A DNA stretch of 64,000 bases from 0-14-3-00-41-53 sp041500225 (GCA_041500225.1 JBGQLV010000002.1:1-64000), one strand, 5' to 3'; shown: positions 48,961 to 59,389, numbered from the stretch's first letter. Numbers and translations are program-made. Notes: generated from the sequence alone by a model not told the origin.

Positions 48961-50342
48961 AATTAGCCATACTCGGCGCTGGTCCCGGGGGATATGTTGC
49001 TGCAATTAAGGCTGCTCAGTTGGGTGCTCAAGTAACCGTGATTGAGGAAACAGAGGTTGGCGGAACCTGTCTTAACCGGGGCTGCATCCCCACAAAGTCC
49101 CTGGCTGCATCATCAGAGATGTTAGCCAAGTTGAGACAATCGGAGGACTTTGGAATTGAACTTAAAGGCGAAATAATTCCAAATCTTTCTAAAATTATCG
49201 AAAGGAAAAACAAGATAGTTAATACCCAGGTAAAAGGCATAAGAGGCCTCTTTAAAAGCTGGGGGATAACACTCAAGGAAGGACGCGGGGTACTTCAGTC
49301 TCCATCAGAGATAGAAGTAACATTAAAGGATGGCTCTAAAGAGACTACTGCAGCAGATAAGATAATCATAGCAACAGGCTCAAGGCCGTCTCAGATACCC
49401 GCATTCCCGTTTGATGGAGATAGAATAATCTCAAGTAATGATGCTATTAACCTTACAGATATACCAAAGAGCCTTCTAATTGTAGGAGCTGGAGTAATAG
49501 GCTGTGAATTTGCATGCATTTTTAAAGAACTTGGTTCTGAAGTATCAATTATAGAAATGCTACCGAGGGCAGTTGCTACAGAAGATATAGAGATATCCGA
49601 ACAACTTGAAAGAGAACTAAAGAAGAAAAAGATAAAATTATATACAAATGTTAAGGTTGAAAAGGTAGATGTAAAAGACGATGGAGTACACGCCTGGCTC
49701 ACTGATGGGAAAGAAACAGTTGCTGAGAAAACACTTGTTTCTATAGGAAGGGCGTTCAATAGCAACGGGATTGGCCTTGAAACAATCGGTATAAATAAAG
49801 ACATCCGCGGTGAGATTATTGTAAATGAAAAGATGGAAACTAATGTGCCCGGCATATATGCTATAGGCGATGTTATCGGTGGTTTGCTGCTTGCACATGT
49901 CGCTTCAAAAGAAGGGATAACAGCCGCAAAAAATGTTATGGGTGGAGATGAAAGGATAGATTATTCGGTTGTTCCAGCCGGGATATTTACCTCACCAGAG
50001 ATAGGCTCTGTAGGATTAAGGGAACATCAGGCAGCAGAAAAGGGTATAAAAGTCAGGACAGGCCATTTCCAGTTCAGAACCCTCGCCAAAGCTCACATAA
50101 TGGGAGAGATTTCAGGCTTTTTCAAGATAGTCTCAGAGGAAACGACAGACAGGATATTAGGTGTACACATCATAGGTCCCCATGCGTCTGACCTTATACA
50201 TGAAGCAGCTATAGCTATAAAAAAAGGCTTGAAGACAAAGGACATTGCAGAAACAATCCATGCCCACCCTACCCTTTCAGAGGGCATGATGGAAGCAGCA
50301 GACGATGTCCATGGTGAAGCAATTCATACAATTAAGAGATGA
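48957..50342 (+). CDS. lpdA: Dihydrolipoamide dehydrogenase
   Basis: The 461-residue flavoprotein starts KLAILGAGPGGYVAAIKAAQ and has the redox disulphide GGTCLNRGCIPTK, a second Rossmann motif LLIVGAGVIGCEFACIFKEL, GDVIGGLLLAHVASKEG and the C-terminal HAHPTLSE with the active His. It reoxidises the lipoyl group of GcvH. The start is GTG, inside the gcvH stop. Adjacent gcvH suggests service to glycine cleavage, or its reversal if formate supplies the methylene-THF. Confidence 0.95.
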   Translation: MKLAILGAGPGGYVAAIKAAQLGAQVTVIEETEVGGTCLNRGCIPTKSLAASSEMLAKLRQSEDFGIELKGEIIPNLSKIIERKNKIVNTQVKGIRGLFKSWGITLKEGRGVLQSPSEIEVTLKDGSKETTAADKIIIATGSRPSQIPAFPFDGDRIISSNDAINLTDIPKSLLIVGAGVIGCEFACIFKELGSEVSIIEMLPRAVATEDIEISEQLERELKKKKIKLYTNVKVEKVDVKDDGVHAWLTDGKETVAEKTLVSIGRAFNSNGIGLETIGINKDIRGEIIVNEKMETNVPGIYAIGDVIGGLLLAHVASKEGITAAKNVMGGDERIDYSVVPAGIFTSPEIGSVGLREHQAAEKGIKVRTGHFQFRTLAKAHIMGEISGFFKIVSEETTDRILGVHIIGPHASDLIHEAAIAIKKGLKTKDIAETIHAHPTLSEGMMEAADDVHGEAIHTIKR

Positions 50343-51706
50343 GTTTTAAAAAAGTTGAACCAGAGAGATGGGTCGTAAATTCAAAAAAGAAATATAAAGA
50401 AATATTTTCTGAACTCGATGTACTCCTTAAAGCACTCGATAGATTTTTCTATATTGAAAATCTTCCAATATCAAAAGAGGATCTCACACACAGGAATTTT
50501 TATGATGAGCTGACCGCTGTGAGGGATGTTATCTTCAGGATACTCGGCATACTCGAGGTTGTAATCCCTGAAAGCAAGAAGAATGCTTACTGGTTCCAGA
50601 AATTTGCAGAGTCAAAATTCTTTTCTGACCATACGAGAGACTCATTTAAAGAGGAACTTTATAAACAGGATACCACGGAAAAAGGATTATATCTCCTGTA
50701 TGATTTGTTCATAAACCTTAAAGGTATCGTCTCAGACCTCCTTAAGGCTGGAAAAATATCATACCTTGGTTATACAAATATAGGACAGCTTATAAGCAAG
50801 GAGATAAGGGAGAATAATTTCTTTAACCCTTTCAGGAAGGAGATAAATCCTGAATTCGATATAATCAAAAATCATGAGATATCCGACATTGTCAGGTCTA
50901 TAAAAGACAGAGAAGTCAAAAAATACATTTCTGTGTTCTACCTTTATCTTTTCAGGTTTTTAAGATATATAAGCCATATCGATATCACATCGCAGCACTC
51001 AATTGCCCTGAATTCTTCATTGTTAATTCTCATCCTGCTCAGGTCTGAGATTAACATGTTCCATAACTATATTAAAAAGGCAAGCGACAGGATAAAAGAC
51101 GAGGAGCTCAAGATTCTTCTGAAATCTATCTCTTATCAGTTCTCTATGGAGACTAAAAGGGTATATTTCCAGGAATTAAAAGAGATAATGCGAAAGAAGG
51201 CGCCACAGCATTTCAGGGGAAAGATAGAGAACAGTCAGGGCATATTGAAAAACCTGACTGAGCAGAGTATTGTCCAGATAGCACAGTTCTTCAAGCCTGA
51301 TGTTATGGGAGAAAATATCTTCGAAAGTTTTACGACAAGGCTCTGGCAGTCCCTGAAATTAAGAGAAGACCTCTTTGTCCTGCACAGGCTTCTCATACTC
51401 CTTGAAGAAAAGGCCGGCTTACCCGAAAAAAGGTCAGATGTTTTTGAATCAACGAAAAATTTTATGCTTTATTTCGAGAGCTTAACCTTTAAACTACTGC
51501 GCTATGACGACTATGATGAGTTTGCCTCTTTTTTTAATGACGTATTTTCTTTTAAAGAATCTGATTATAATAAAATACTTGAAAAGATTCATAACTTTAA
51601 CATCTTTTTAGAGACAACTTTACGCCACATAGATAACAGGGCAGAACTCAGGGATAAACCGATGGATATTAAGAAGATAGAGGAAATTGTAAATCAATAT
51701 TTATAA
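50339..51706 (+). CDS. Uncharacterised all-helical protein, 455 aa
   Basis: I do not recognise this family. The protein is soluble, highly charged and predicted mostly helical, with no signal peptide, membrane segment, Cys cluster or nucleotide motif. The region KKYISVFYLYLFRFLRYISH (about 193-212) and the following LNSSLLILILLRSEINMF are the only hydrophobic stretches and may form a buried core. The ATG overlaps the lpdA stop (ATGA), so it is translated with lpdA. Eno follows 15 bp later. Confidence 0.75.
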   Translation: MSFKKVEPERWVVNSKKKYKEIFSELDVLLKALDRFFYIENLPISKEDLTHRNFYDELTAVRDVIFRILGILEVVIPESKKNAYWFQKFAESKFFSDHTRDSFKEELYKQDTTEKGLYLLYDLFINLKGIVSDLLKAGKISYLGYTNIGQLISKEIRENNFFNPFRKEINPEFDIIKNHEISDIVRSIKDREVKKYISVFYLYLFRFLRYISHIDITSQHSIALNSSLLILILLRSEINMFHNYIKKASDRIKDEELKILLKSISYQFSMETKRVYFQELKEIMRKKAPQHFRGKIENSQGILKNLTEQSIVQIAQFFKPDVMGENIFESFTTRLWQSLKLREDLFVLHRLLILLEEKAGLPEKRSDVFESTKNFMLYFESLTFKLLRYDDYDEFASFFNDVFSFKESDYNKILEKIHNFNIFLETTLRHIDNRAELRDKPMDIKKIEEIVNQYL

Positions 51707-51720
51707 TAAGGGGGTCTCAG

Positions 51721-52995
51721 ATGGGAGAGATTACAGACATAATTGCAAGAGAGATTATTGATTCGAGGGGAAATCCAACAATTGAGGTAGAGATATTTCT
51801 TGAAAGCGGTGTTCGGGAAAGGGCTTCTATCCCATCAGGTGCATCTACAGGCGAAAAAGAGGCACTCGAGCTCAGGGATGGTGGAAGCCGTTTTAACGGA
51901 AAAGGGGTACTGAATGCAGTCAGGAACGTCAGTGAGGAGATAGCACCACGTTTGAGGGGACTCGATTCAGAAAACCAGATATATATAGATAACCTTTTGA
52001 TAGAGCTTGACGGTACAGAGAACAAAAGCAGGCTTGGGGCAAATGCTATTCTTGGTGTCTCAATGGCGGTATGCAAAGCAACCTCGATAGAGATGGGAAT
52101 ACCACTATTTAGATACATAGGGGGGTGCAATGCAAAAGAGCTTCCTGTACCGATGATGAATATACTTAACGGCGGAGCCCACGCTGATAATAATCTTGAC
52201 ATACAGGAGTTTATGATAGTGCCGGCAGGATTAAGCAATTTTCCAAATGCTATCAGGGCAGGTGCAGAGGTCTTCCATACCCTGAAGGGAATACTCAAAA
52301 AGAAGGGACTCAATACCTCTGTAGGTGATGAGGGAGGTTTTGCACCTGCTCTATCGAGTGCAGAGGATGCCATTACACTCATAATACAGGCAATAGAACT
52401 TTCTGGTTATAAACCGGGTAAAGATATCTATCTCGCACTCGATGTCGCAGCATCAGAATTTTATAAAGATGGATATTATAATTTCGAGGGGAAGAAAGTC
52501 TCATCAGATGATATGATTTCGTATTACGAAGTGATGATATCTAAATATCCTCTAATTTCTATAGAGGATGGGCTTTCAGAAAATGACTGGGATGGATGGA
52601 AGGTTCTGACACGCAGGCTTGGCAAAAAAGTACAGCTTGTAGGTGACGATATATTCGTCACAAACAAAATAATAATAAAAAAAGGCATAGAAGATGGGAT
52701 TGCAAATTCGGTACTTATAAAACTCAATCAGATAGGGACTTTGACAGAGACACTTGATGCTATAGAGATTGCAAAGAAGGCTGGATATACTGCTATAATC
52801 TCACATAGGTCCGGAGAGACAGAAGACACAACTATTGCTGATTTATCAGTCGCATATAATACAGGTTTTATAAAAACAGGCTCACTCGCAAGAGGTGAGC
52901 GTGTAGCAAAATATAATAGACTTCTCAGGATTGAGGAAGAGCTGTCAGGCTCTGCTATATACAAAGGGAAAAAAGCGTTTTATAATTTAAGATAA
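51721..52995 (+). CDS. eno: Enolase
   Basis: The 424-residue enzyme has AREIIDSRGNPTIEVEIFLE, the GASTGEKEALELRDG loop, NILNGGAHADNNLDIQEFMI, VGDEGGFAP, ALDVAASEF, SIEDGLSENDWDGW and SHRSGETEDTTIADL with the catalytic Lys in IKLNQIGTLTE. It converts 2-phosphoglycerate to PEP. AAGGGGGTCTCAG precedes the ATG. The next gene starts on the last base of the stop codon. Confidence 0.98.
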   Translation: MGEITDIIAREIIDSRGNPTIEVEIFLESGVRERASIPSGASTGEKEALELRDGGSRFNGKGVLNAVRNVSEEIAPRLRGLDSENQIYIDNLLIELDGTENKSRLGANAILGVSMAVCKATSIEMGIPLFRYIGGCNAKELPVPMMNILNGGAHADNNLDIQEFMIVPAGLSNFPNAIRAGAEVFHTLKGILKKKGLNTSVGDEGGFAPALSSAEDAITLIIQAIELSGYKPGKDIYLALDVAASEFYKDGYYNFEGKKVSSDDMISYYEVMISKYPLISIEDGLSENDWDGWKVLTRRLGKKVQLVGDDIFVTNKIIIKKGIEDGIANSVLIKLNQIGTLTETLDAIEIAKKAGYTAIISHRSGETEDTTIADLSVAYNTGFIKTGSLARGERVAKYNRLLRIEEELSGSAIYKGKKAFYNLR

Positions 52996-53321
52996 TGAGT
53001 AACCCGGTTAACCTTTTAAGAAAACAGGTGGTATCAGAGATTAGAAAGAGAAGGCTGATATTCTTCACCATCATTCTCCTTAGCTTTATATATCTTTTTA
53101 TAAGTTTGATCTTCGGGGATATGGGCCTTCTCAAATACAGGGAACTTAATAAGACAAAGATACGTTTAGGAACACAGATAGAAGAGATATCAAAGGAAAA
53201 CGAGCAACTCAGGTCACATATAAATTCACTCAAAGAGGAACCTTTTTATACAGAGAAATATGCAAGAGAGGACTTCGGATTAGCAAAGCCTGACGAGTAT
53301 ATCTTCCAGTATGACAGATAG
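52995..53321 (+). CDS. FtsB/DivIC-like septum formation initiator
   Basis: The 108-residue protein has a basic N-terminus, one membrane helix (LIFFTIILLSFIYLFISLIF), a coiled coil (LNKTKIRLGTQIEEISKENE) and the typical EEPFYTEKYAREDFGLAKPD C-terminus. FtsB-like proteins join the division machinery. The eno-ftsB order is conserved in many bacteria. It overlaps the GH57 gene by 11 bp. Confidence 0.88.
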   Translation: MSNPVNLLRKQVVSEIRKRRLIFFTIILLSFIYLFISLIFGDMGLLKYRELNKTKIRLGTQIEEISKENEQLRSHINSLKEEPFYTEKYAREDFGLAKPDEYIFQYDR

Positions 53322-55485
53322 CCCGCTTTATATCTCTTTTCTCTGGCATATGCATCAGCCATTTTACAAAGACCCTATGACAGGGCTTTACAGGCTTCCA
53401 TGGGTTAGGTTTCACGGCACAAAGGACTACCTTGATATGGCAGAAATCCTTATTGATTTTCCGTATATAAAACAGACATACAATTTTACACCTTCTCTTC
53501 TTGAGCAGATCGTAGACTATACAGAAAACAATGCAAAAGACCAATATTTAAATCTCACTCTTAAAAAGGCATCTGAACTGGATATGGAAGAAAAATTCTT
53601 TATACTCGAGAATTTCTTCCTCGCAAACTGGGACAATATGATAAAGCCATTCCCGAGATATTATGAACTACTTATGAAGAGAGGTTTACACTTCATAAGA
53701 AACGACCTTATTCGAGCTATAAGATATTTCAGCGATGGTGATTTTCTCGACCTGCAGGTTCTTTTCAACCTTTGCTGGATAGATCCGCTCTTCAGAAAAA
53801 AAGACCCCTTTCTTAAAATGCTTGTAGATAAAGGCAGAGATTATACAGAAGAAGATAAATATATGCTCATTTCAAAACAATTTTCTATCTTAAAAGAGAT
53901 AATTCCTCGGTATAGTGAGATGGTGAAAAGAGGGCAGATCGAACTTTCTGTCTCTCCGTTCTATCATCCCATTCTTCCACTACTTTGTGATACAAGCTCT
54001 GCGAGGATTGCCATGCCTGGTGTAAACCTGCCGCAAAAGAGGTTCTCCCATCCTGAGGATGCAGAAAAACAGATCAGAATGGGCCTAGACTACTTTGAAA
54101 GGCTCTTTGGATACAGGCCTACAGGTATGTGGCCATCAGAGGGCTCTGTTAGCGAAGAGGCTTTAAGGATTGCGTCTAACGAAGGAATAAAGTGGATCGG
54201 AACTGATGAAGACATCCTTTCAATTTCAATAGGGAAACAACTAAGGGACGCATCGAGGAACGTCATCGAACCAGGTATTCTTTATAAACCATATATATTT
54301 GAGAATGTCTCCGTCATCTTCAGGGACCATAATCTGTCCGACCTCATCGGTTTTGTATATCCGAAGTGGGATTCAAAAAAAGCAGCAGAGGATTTTATCA
54401 GTAAACTTATCCATGTATGGACCATCATGCCAAAAGATAAACCACAACTTTTATCCATAATACTTGATGGTGAAAATGCATGGGAATATTATAAAAACGA
54501 TGGACATGACTTTCTGAGATATCTCTACGAAGGACTGTCTAAAGAAAAAAGATTAAAGACAGTCACGGTATCAGAATACATCAACGAACATGATAAGGGT
54601 GAACCTTTGAACAGGCTTCATGCAGGTTCATGGATCAATGCAAATTATGGTGTATGGATCGGCCATGAGGAAGACAATATAGCATGGGATTACCTCACAG
54701 AAACAAGGAATGATTTAGACATATTCCAGAAGATGAACCCTGAGAAAAACTTAGCAGAGGCATGGAAGGCAATCTATATCGCAGAAGGAAGCGACTGGAA
54801 CTGGTGGTATGGCGATGAACATTCAACAGAAACGCAAAAAGATTTTGACGAACTCTTCAGAACGAATCTGATGAAGGTCTATAAAGAGATTGGGAAAGAT
54901 GCTCCCCAGCATCTATTTATTCCGGTACTCAGAGAAGACAGGAGTATTTCTCCTGCAATCACAATAAGAGGGTTTATAGAACCCAAGATTGACGGCGTTG
55001 TAACAAGCTACTACGAATGGTATCAGGGCGCTCATATGGATATCAAAAAATACGGCGGCAGCATGCACAAGGCAGAAAGCATTTTATCTAATCTTTATTA
55101 CGGCTTCAACAAAGATAATCTTTTCTTGAGAATAGACCCTGCGATTCCATTCATTGAGCTTCCCGATAATACTAAATTTTCTATTAATATAGTAAAACCT
55201 TCACAGATTAAAATTATAATTTCAGTTAAGCCCTTGTTAAATGCAGAACTTTTCAGAAAGAGCGATGAAAACTGGGAAAAAATAAAAGATATCAGCGATT
55301 TTGCGGTTCAGGATATTTTTGAGATAGGTATCTCATTTACTGATTTAAATGCCAGGGAAAAAGATGAGATAAACCTGTTCATCTCTATTATTAAAAATGG
55401 TGAGGAACTGGAACGGTGCCCATGGAGAGGGTACATCACACTTACTGTTCCCACGCCTGATTTTGAGGCAATGATGTGGTATTAA
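53311..55485 (+). CDS. Glycoside hydrolase family 57 protein
   Basis: The 724-residue protein opens with the GH57 motif SFLWHMHQPFYKD and contains LSVSPFYHPILPLL (motif 2), GMWPSEGSVSEEALRIASNE (motif 3 with the likely Glu nucleophile), and a later IILDGENAWEYY (motif 4 with Asp). A C-terminal beta-rich domain follows (from about 560). GH57 enzymes are alpha-amylases, amylopullulanases or glucanotransferases. No signal peptide is present, so it probably acts on cytosolic glycogen. glgB is two genes downstream. Confidence 0.9.
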   Translation: MTDSPLYISFLWHMHQPFYKDPMTGLYRLPWVRFHGTKDYLDMAEILIDFPYIKQTYNFTPSLLEQIVDYTENNAKDQYLNLTLKKASELDMEEKFFILENFFLANWDNMIKPFPRYYELLMKRGLHFIRNDLIRAIRYFSDGDFLDLQVLFNLCWIDPLFRKKDPFLKMLVDKGRDYTEEDKYMLISKQFSILKEIIPRYSEMVKRGQIELSVSPFYHPILPLLCDTSSARIAMPGVNLPQKRFSHPEDAEKQIRMGLDYFERLFGYRPTGMWPSEGSVSEEALRIASNEGIKWIGTDEDILSISIGKQLRDASRNVIEPGILYKPYIFENVSVIFRDHNLSDLIGFVYPKWDSKKAAEDFISKLIHVWTIMPKDKPQLLSIILDGENAWEYYKNDGHDFLRYLYEGLSKEKRLKTVTVSEYINEHDKGEPLNRLHAGSWINANYGVWIGHEEDNIAWDYLTETRNDLDIFQKMNPEKNLAEAWKAIYIAEGSDWNWWYGDEHSTETQKDFDELFRTNLMKVYKEIGKDAPQHLFIPVLREDRSISPAITIRGFIEPKIDGVVTSYYEWYQGAHMDIKKYGGSMHKAESILSNLYYGFNKDNLFLRIDPAIPFIELPDNTKFSINIVKPSQIKIIISVKPLLNAELFRKSDENWEKIKDISDFAVQDIFEIGISFTDLNAREKDEINLFISIIKNGEELERCPWRGYITLTVPTPDFEAMMWY

Positions 55486-55503
55486 GTAGTAATCAGTTAA
55501 TGT

Positions 55504-55947
55504 ATGAAAGCATTAATACAGCGTGTTTCTGAGGCAAGAGTTGACATAGAAGGAAATACTGTTGCTAAAATCGGCAACGGCATGCTTGTATTTTTAGGCA
55601 TTGAAAAGAGCGATACAGAAAACGATATTAAATACATAGTTAAAAAAGTATCTACCCTGAGGATATTCGAAGATGCACAGGAGAAGATGAACTTCTCTGT
55701 TCAGGACATTAAAGGTGAGGTTCTTGTCGTATCTCAGTTTACCTTATCTGCTGATTGTAAAAAGGGTAATCGACCTTCATTCGACAGTGCAGAAGAACCG
55801 GTAAGGGCAAAAGATATGTATATGAAATTTATAGATAGACTAATAGAAAATAGTCTCAAGGTAGCCACCGGAGATTTTGGTGCCAATATGCAGGTACATC
55901 TTATTAACGATGGGCCGGTGACAATAATGCTGGATTCTAAAAAATAA
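55504..55947 (+). CDS. dtd: D-aminoacyl-tRNA deacylase
   Basis: The 147-residue enzyme has MKALIQRVSEARVDIEG, the SQFTL motif (VLVVSQFTLSADC) and the C-terminal GPVT motif (INDGPVTIMLDS), the two signature motifs of DTD. It removes D-amino acids from tRNA. It sits 18 bp after the GH57 gene. Confidence 0.96.
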   Translation: MKALIQRVSEARVDIEGNTVAKIGNGMLVFLGIEKSDTENDIKYIVKKVSTLRIFEDAQEKMNFSVQDIKGEVLVVSQFTLSADCKKGNRPSFDSAEEPVRAKDMYMKFIDRLIENSLKVATGDFGANMQVHLINDGPVTIMLDSKK

Positions 55948-55984
55948 ATAACTCAAATAATGCAAAATGTGTCATGATTCCTTG

Positions 55985-56022
55985 CAGCCGCAGGCCCGAA
56001 AGCTTTCGGGGTCGCGGCTACA
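55985..56022. repeat. Hairpin repeat with CCCGAAAGCTTTCGGG core
   Basis: AGCCGC (55986-55991) and GCGGCT (56014-56019) enclose the perfect palindrome CCCGAAAGCTTTCGGG (55995-56010). The same core occurs at 7836-7851 and 40133-40148. It could also act as a terminator between dtd and glgB, though no T-run follows directly. Confidence 0.55.
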
Positions 56023-56050
56023 CTTTTGTATATTTTGATTTAAGAACAAT

Positions 56051-58264
56051 ATGGCGAAAAACGATTTAAAAGAGCAAATAAAACTTATTATTAACGCAAA
56101 CCACTGGGACCCGTTTCAGGTGCTCGGCATTCATATCATTAAGAAAGAAGACAAGAAAGCAGTTACGGTGCGTGCATTTCTTCCTGAGGCTAAAGAGGCA
56201 TGGGTAGTGGATATAAATACAAAAGGATTGTATCAGATGGAGAAGATTCACAAGTCCGGCTTCTTCGAATCAATATCTGCTGAAAAGAAAGATGTGTTCC
56301 CTTACCGCATCAGGCTAAAGTCTTATGAAGGAATGATATCAGAGTTTTACGATCCATATTCGTTTATGCCTGTATTAACAGATTTCGATCTTCATCTTTT
56401 CGGTGAAGGAAGTCATTACAAAAAATATGAGAAGCTTGGTGCCCATATAATGGAAATAAACGGCATAAAAGGTGTTCACTTTGCTGTGTGGGCACCGAAT
56501 GCAAAACGTGTTAGTGTTATCGGCGATTTTAATAAATGGGACGGCAGAAGGCATCCAATGAGGGTGCTCGGTTCATCAGGGATATGGGAGATTTTTATAC
56601 CGGGCTTCAATGAAGGGGACCTTTATAAATTCGAGATAAAATCGAAGTTTAATAATTATATTGCAGTAAAGTCAGACCCATATGCTTTCTATTTTGAATT
56701 AAGGCCAAAGAGCGCATCAATTGTTTATGACATGAACAAATATCAGTGGGATGACAGTAAATGGATGGAGATGCGTCCCAAAAAGAACTTATTTGAATCC
56801 CCGATATCAATATACGAAGTGCATCTCGGCTCATGGATGAGGGTACCTGCGGAAAATAACAGGTGGCTCACTTACAGGGAGACCGCAGACAGACTGATTA
56901 GATATGTTAAAGAGATGGGGTATACCCATATCGAACTCATGCCTGTAACAGAGCACCCTCTTGATGCATCATGGGGTTACCAGACCATTGGTTATTTTGC
57001 TCCCACAAGCAGGTTTGGGAAACCAGAGGACTTTATGTATTTCGTAGATAAATGTCATCAGGACAATATAGGAGTTATCCTTGACTGGGCCCCTGCCCAT
57101 TTCCCAACAGATGGCCACGGACTTGGCTTTTTCGATGGCACATGCCTTTATGAACATGAAGACCCGAGAAAGGGGTTCCATCCTGATTGGGGCACCAAGA
57201 TATTCAATTACGGAAGAAATGAGGTAGGAAATTTTCTGCTGTCAAATGCACTTTTCTGGTTTGAGAAATACCATATTGACGGTCTGCGTGTAGATGCAGT
57301 GGCATCAATGATTTATCTCGATTATTCGAGAAATGAAGGTGAATGGATACCAAATGTATTTGGCGGCAGGGAAAACCTTGAGGCTATCGATTTCCTTAAA
57401 AAATTTAATGAGATTGTCCATCAAAATCATCCCGGCATCCTTACCATTGCTGAGGAATCAACAGCATGGCCAAGCGTCTCAAGACCGACATACCTGGGCG
57501 GTCTTGGCTTCTGCATGAAATGGAATATGGGCTGGATGAACGATACCCTTGAATACTTTTTAAAGGAACCTGTACACAGGAAGTATCATCAAAACAACCT
57601 GACTTTCAGCCTGCTCTATGCATTTACAGAAAACTTTATCCTTGTCCTTTCACACGATGAGGTTGTTCATGGAAAACGTTCAATGCTAAGCAAAATGCCG
57701 GGAGACATGTGGCAGAAATTTGCAAACCTCAGGCTTCTTTATGGCTTCATGTATAGTCACCCGGGGAAAAAACTGATATTTATGGGTGGAGAATTCGGAC
57801 AATGGGATGAGTGGTACCATGAGAAAAGCATCGATTGGCATCTCCTGAGGCTCACCCCGCACAGGAGTCTTCAAAAGTTTGTCATGGTTCTAAACCACAT
57901 TTATCAATCTGAACCAGCCCTTTATGAGGTAGATTTTAACTACCAGGGCTTTGAATGGATAGATTTTCGTGACACTGAAAATAGCATTATATCTTTCATA
58001 AGAAAGGCTAAAGACCCTGAAAATTTTCTTGTAATCGTCTGTAATTTCACGCCTGTTCCAAGGACAGGGTATCGTATTGGTGTTCCTGAGAATTGCTTTT
58101 ACAAAGAGATACTGAACAGCGATTCACAAATTTACTGGGGCAGCAATCTGGGTAATGCCGGAGGTATAAATGCAGATAAAATTTCATGTCATGGTAAGTC
58201 ATATTCAATAAACATCACTCTCCCGCCTTTATCAGTTTTGATATTTAAGCCAGTTAGAATTTAA
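56051..58264 (+). CDS. glgB: 1,4-alpha-glucan branching enzyme
   Basis: The 737-residue enzyme has an N-terminal GlgB domain, a CBM48 module (GVHFAVWAPNAKRVSVIGDF) and the GH13 catalytic domain with ELMPVTEHPLDASWGYQ, the Asp nucleophile in HIDGLRVDAVASMIYLDY, Glu in ILTIAEESTAWP and VLSHDEVVHGKRSM. It makes alpha-1,6 branches in glycogen. With the GH57 enzyme it forms a small glycogen locus. Confidence 0.97.
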   Translation: MAKNDLKEQIKLIINANHWDPFQVLGIHIIKKEDKKAVTVRAFLPEAKEAWVVDINTKGLYQMEKIHKSGFFESISAEKKDVFPYRIRLKSYEGMISEFYDPYSFMPVLTDFDLHLFGEGSHYKKYEKLGAHIMEINGIKGVHFAVWAPNAKRVSVIGDFNKWDGRRHPMRVLGSSGIWEIFIPGFNEGDLYKFEIKSKFNNYIAVKSDPYAFYFELRPKSASIVYDMNKYQWDDSKWMEMRPKKNLFESPISIYEVHLGSWMRVPAENNRWLTYRETADRLIRYVKEMGYTHIELMPVTEHPLDASWGYQTIGYFAPTSRFGKPEDFMYFVDKCHQDNIGVILDWAPAHFPTDGHGLGFFDGTCLYEHEDPRKGFHPDWGTKIFNYGRNEVGNFLLSNALFWFEKYHIDGLRVDAVASMIYLDYSRNEGEWIPNVFGGRENLEAIDFLKKFNEIVHQNHPGILTIAEESTAWPSVSRPTYLGGLGFCMKWNMGWMNDTLEYFLKEPVHRKYHQNNLTFSLLYAFTENFILVLSHDEVVHGKRSMLSKMPGDMWQKFANLRLLYGFMYSHPGKKLIFMGGEFGQWDEWYHEKSIDWHLLRLTPHRSLQKFVMVLNHIYQSEPALYEVDFNYQGFEWIDFRDTENSIISFIRKAKDPENFLVIVCNFTPVPRTGYRIGVPENCFYKEILNSDSQIYWGSNLGNAGGINADKISCHGKSYSINITLPPLSVLIFKPVRI

Positions 58265-58270
58265 AGAAAC

Positions 58271-59389
58271 ATGAATCCTTTAGAACAAAAAATAATCGGG
58301 AAAATCAAAAAAAATGGTCCGATCACCTTTGAAACCTTTATGGATATTGTACTCTATGAGCCGGGTCTTGGCTATTATGCATCAGACAAGACAGAGATAG
58401 GAAGGGCAGGAGATTTTTATACAAGCCAGCATCTTCATCCTGCATTCGGTGCAATGATAGGAAAACAGATAGAGGAGATGTGGGAAATAATAGAAAAGCC
58501 CGCTGACTTTTATGCTGTTGAGCCTGGTGCAGGAGCAGGTCTTATGTGCAAAGATGTCCTGGATTATTTGCACAGCAGAGAGGTCTTCAGCTCATTGAAA
58601 TATGTAATGATAGAACCCAGTCCTTTCATGCAGTATAAACAGAAGAAATTGCTTGAAGGCTATTTAGATAAGTTAAAATGGGTCCCTTCATTAAAAGAAC
58701 TCAGTAATATAAAGGGCTGTGTCCTTTCTAATGAACTTCTCGATGCATTTCCTGTTCACCTTATAGAAATGGAAGATGAATTGAAAGAGATTTATGTTAC
58801 GGCTGATAATGATGATATTAAAGAAATAAAAGGAGCTCTCAGTACAGATGCGATATCTTATTGTCTCAAAGAATTTTCTATAGAACTTCCCAGGGGATAC
58901 AGAACAGAGATTAACCTCAGGATAAAAGACTGGCTCAAGACCGTTAATGAAGTATTGTCAGAAGGATTTATTTTGACAATAGACTATGGTCATCCTGCGT
59001 GGGACTATTATAGCGAGGATAGAAACAGGGGTACATTACTCTGCTATTACAAACATCAGGTATTTGAAGACCCATATAAGAATATTGGCGAACAGGATAT
59101 TACAGCACATGTTAATTTCTCATCAGTAAAGAAATGGGGAAAAGAATTTGGATTTGAGACACTTGGATTCTGCCGGCAGGGCACTTTTTTTATCGCCCTC
59201 GGGATTGACAGGATAATTAAAGAACTTTATGAGAATTCCCCAAATTATCTTTTTGAGATTGCAAACATAAAGAGGCTAATTTTTCCGGGGACAATCGGGG
59301 AAACGCATAAGGTAATGATACAGTATAAGGGTAAGGCCAAACCTTCACTGAGAGGATTTTCCATAAAGAATCAGAAGGATAGGCTTTGA
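58271..59389 (+). CDS. MidA/NDUFAF7-type SAM-dependent methyltransferase
   Basis: The 372-residue protein has GPITFETFMDIVLYEPGLGYYA at its start (shown here as two conserved pieces, ITFETFMD and LGYYA), GDFYTSQHLHPAFGAMIG, the SAM motif FYAVEPGAGAGLMCKDVL, and VLSNELLDAFPVH. This is the COG1565/MidA family; the mitochondrial member methylates an arginine of complex I. The bacterial substrate is unknown. It starts 6 bp after glgB. Confidence 0.88.
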   Translation: MNPLEQKIIGKIKKNGPITFETFMDIVLYEPGLGYYASDKTEIGRAGDFYTSQHLHPAFGAMIGKQIEEMWEIIEKPADFYAVEPGAGAGLMCKDVLDYLHSREVFSSLKYVMIEPSPFMQYKQKKLLEGYLDKLKWVPSLKELSNIKGCVLSNELLDAFPVHLIEMEDELKEIYVTADNDDIKEIKGALSTDAISYCLKEFSIELPRGYRTEINLRIKDWLKTVNEVLSEGFILTIDYGHPAWDYYSEDRNRGTLLCYYKHQVFEDPYKNIGEQDITAHVNFSSVKKWGKEFGFETLGFCRQGTFFIALGIDRIIKELYENSPNYLFEIANIKRLIFPGTIGETHKVMIQYKGKAKPSLRGFSIKNQKDRL

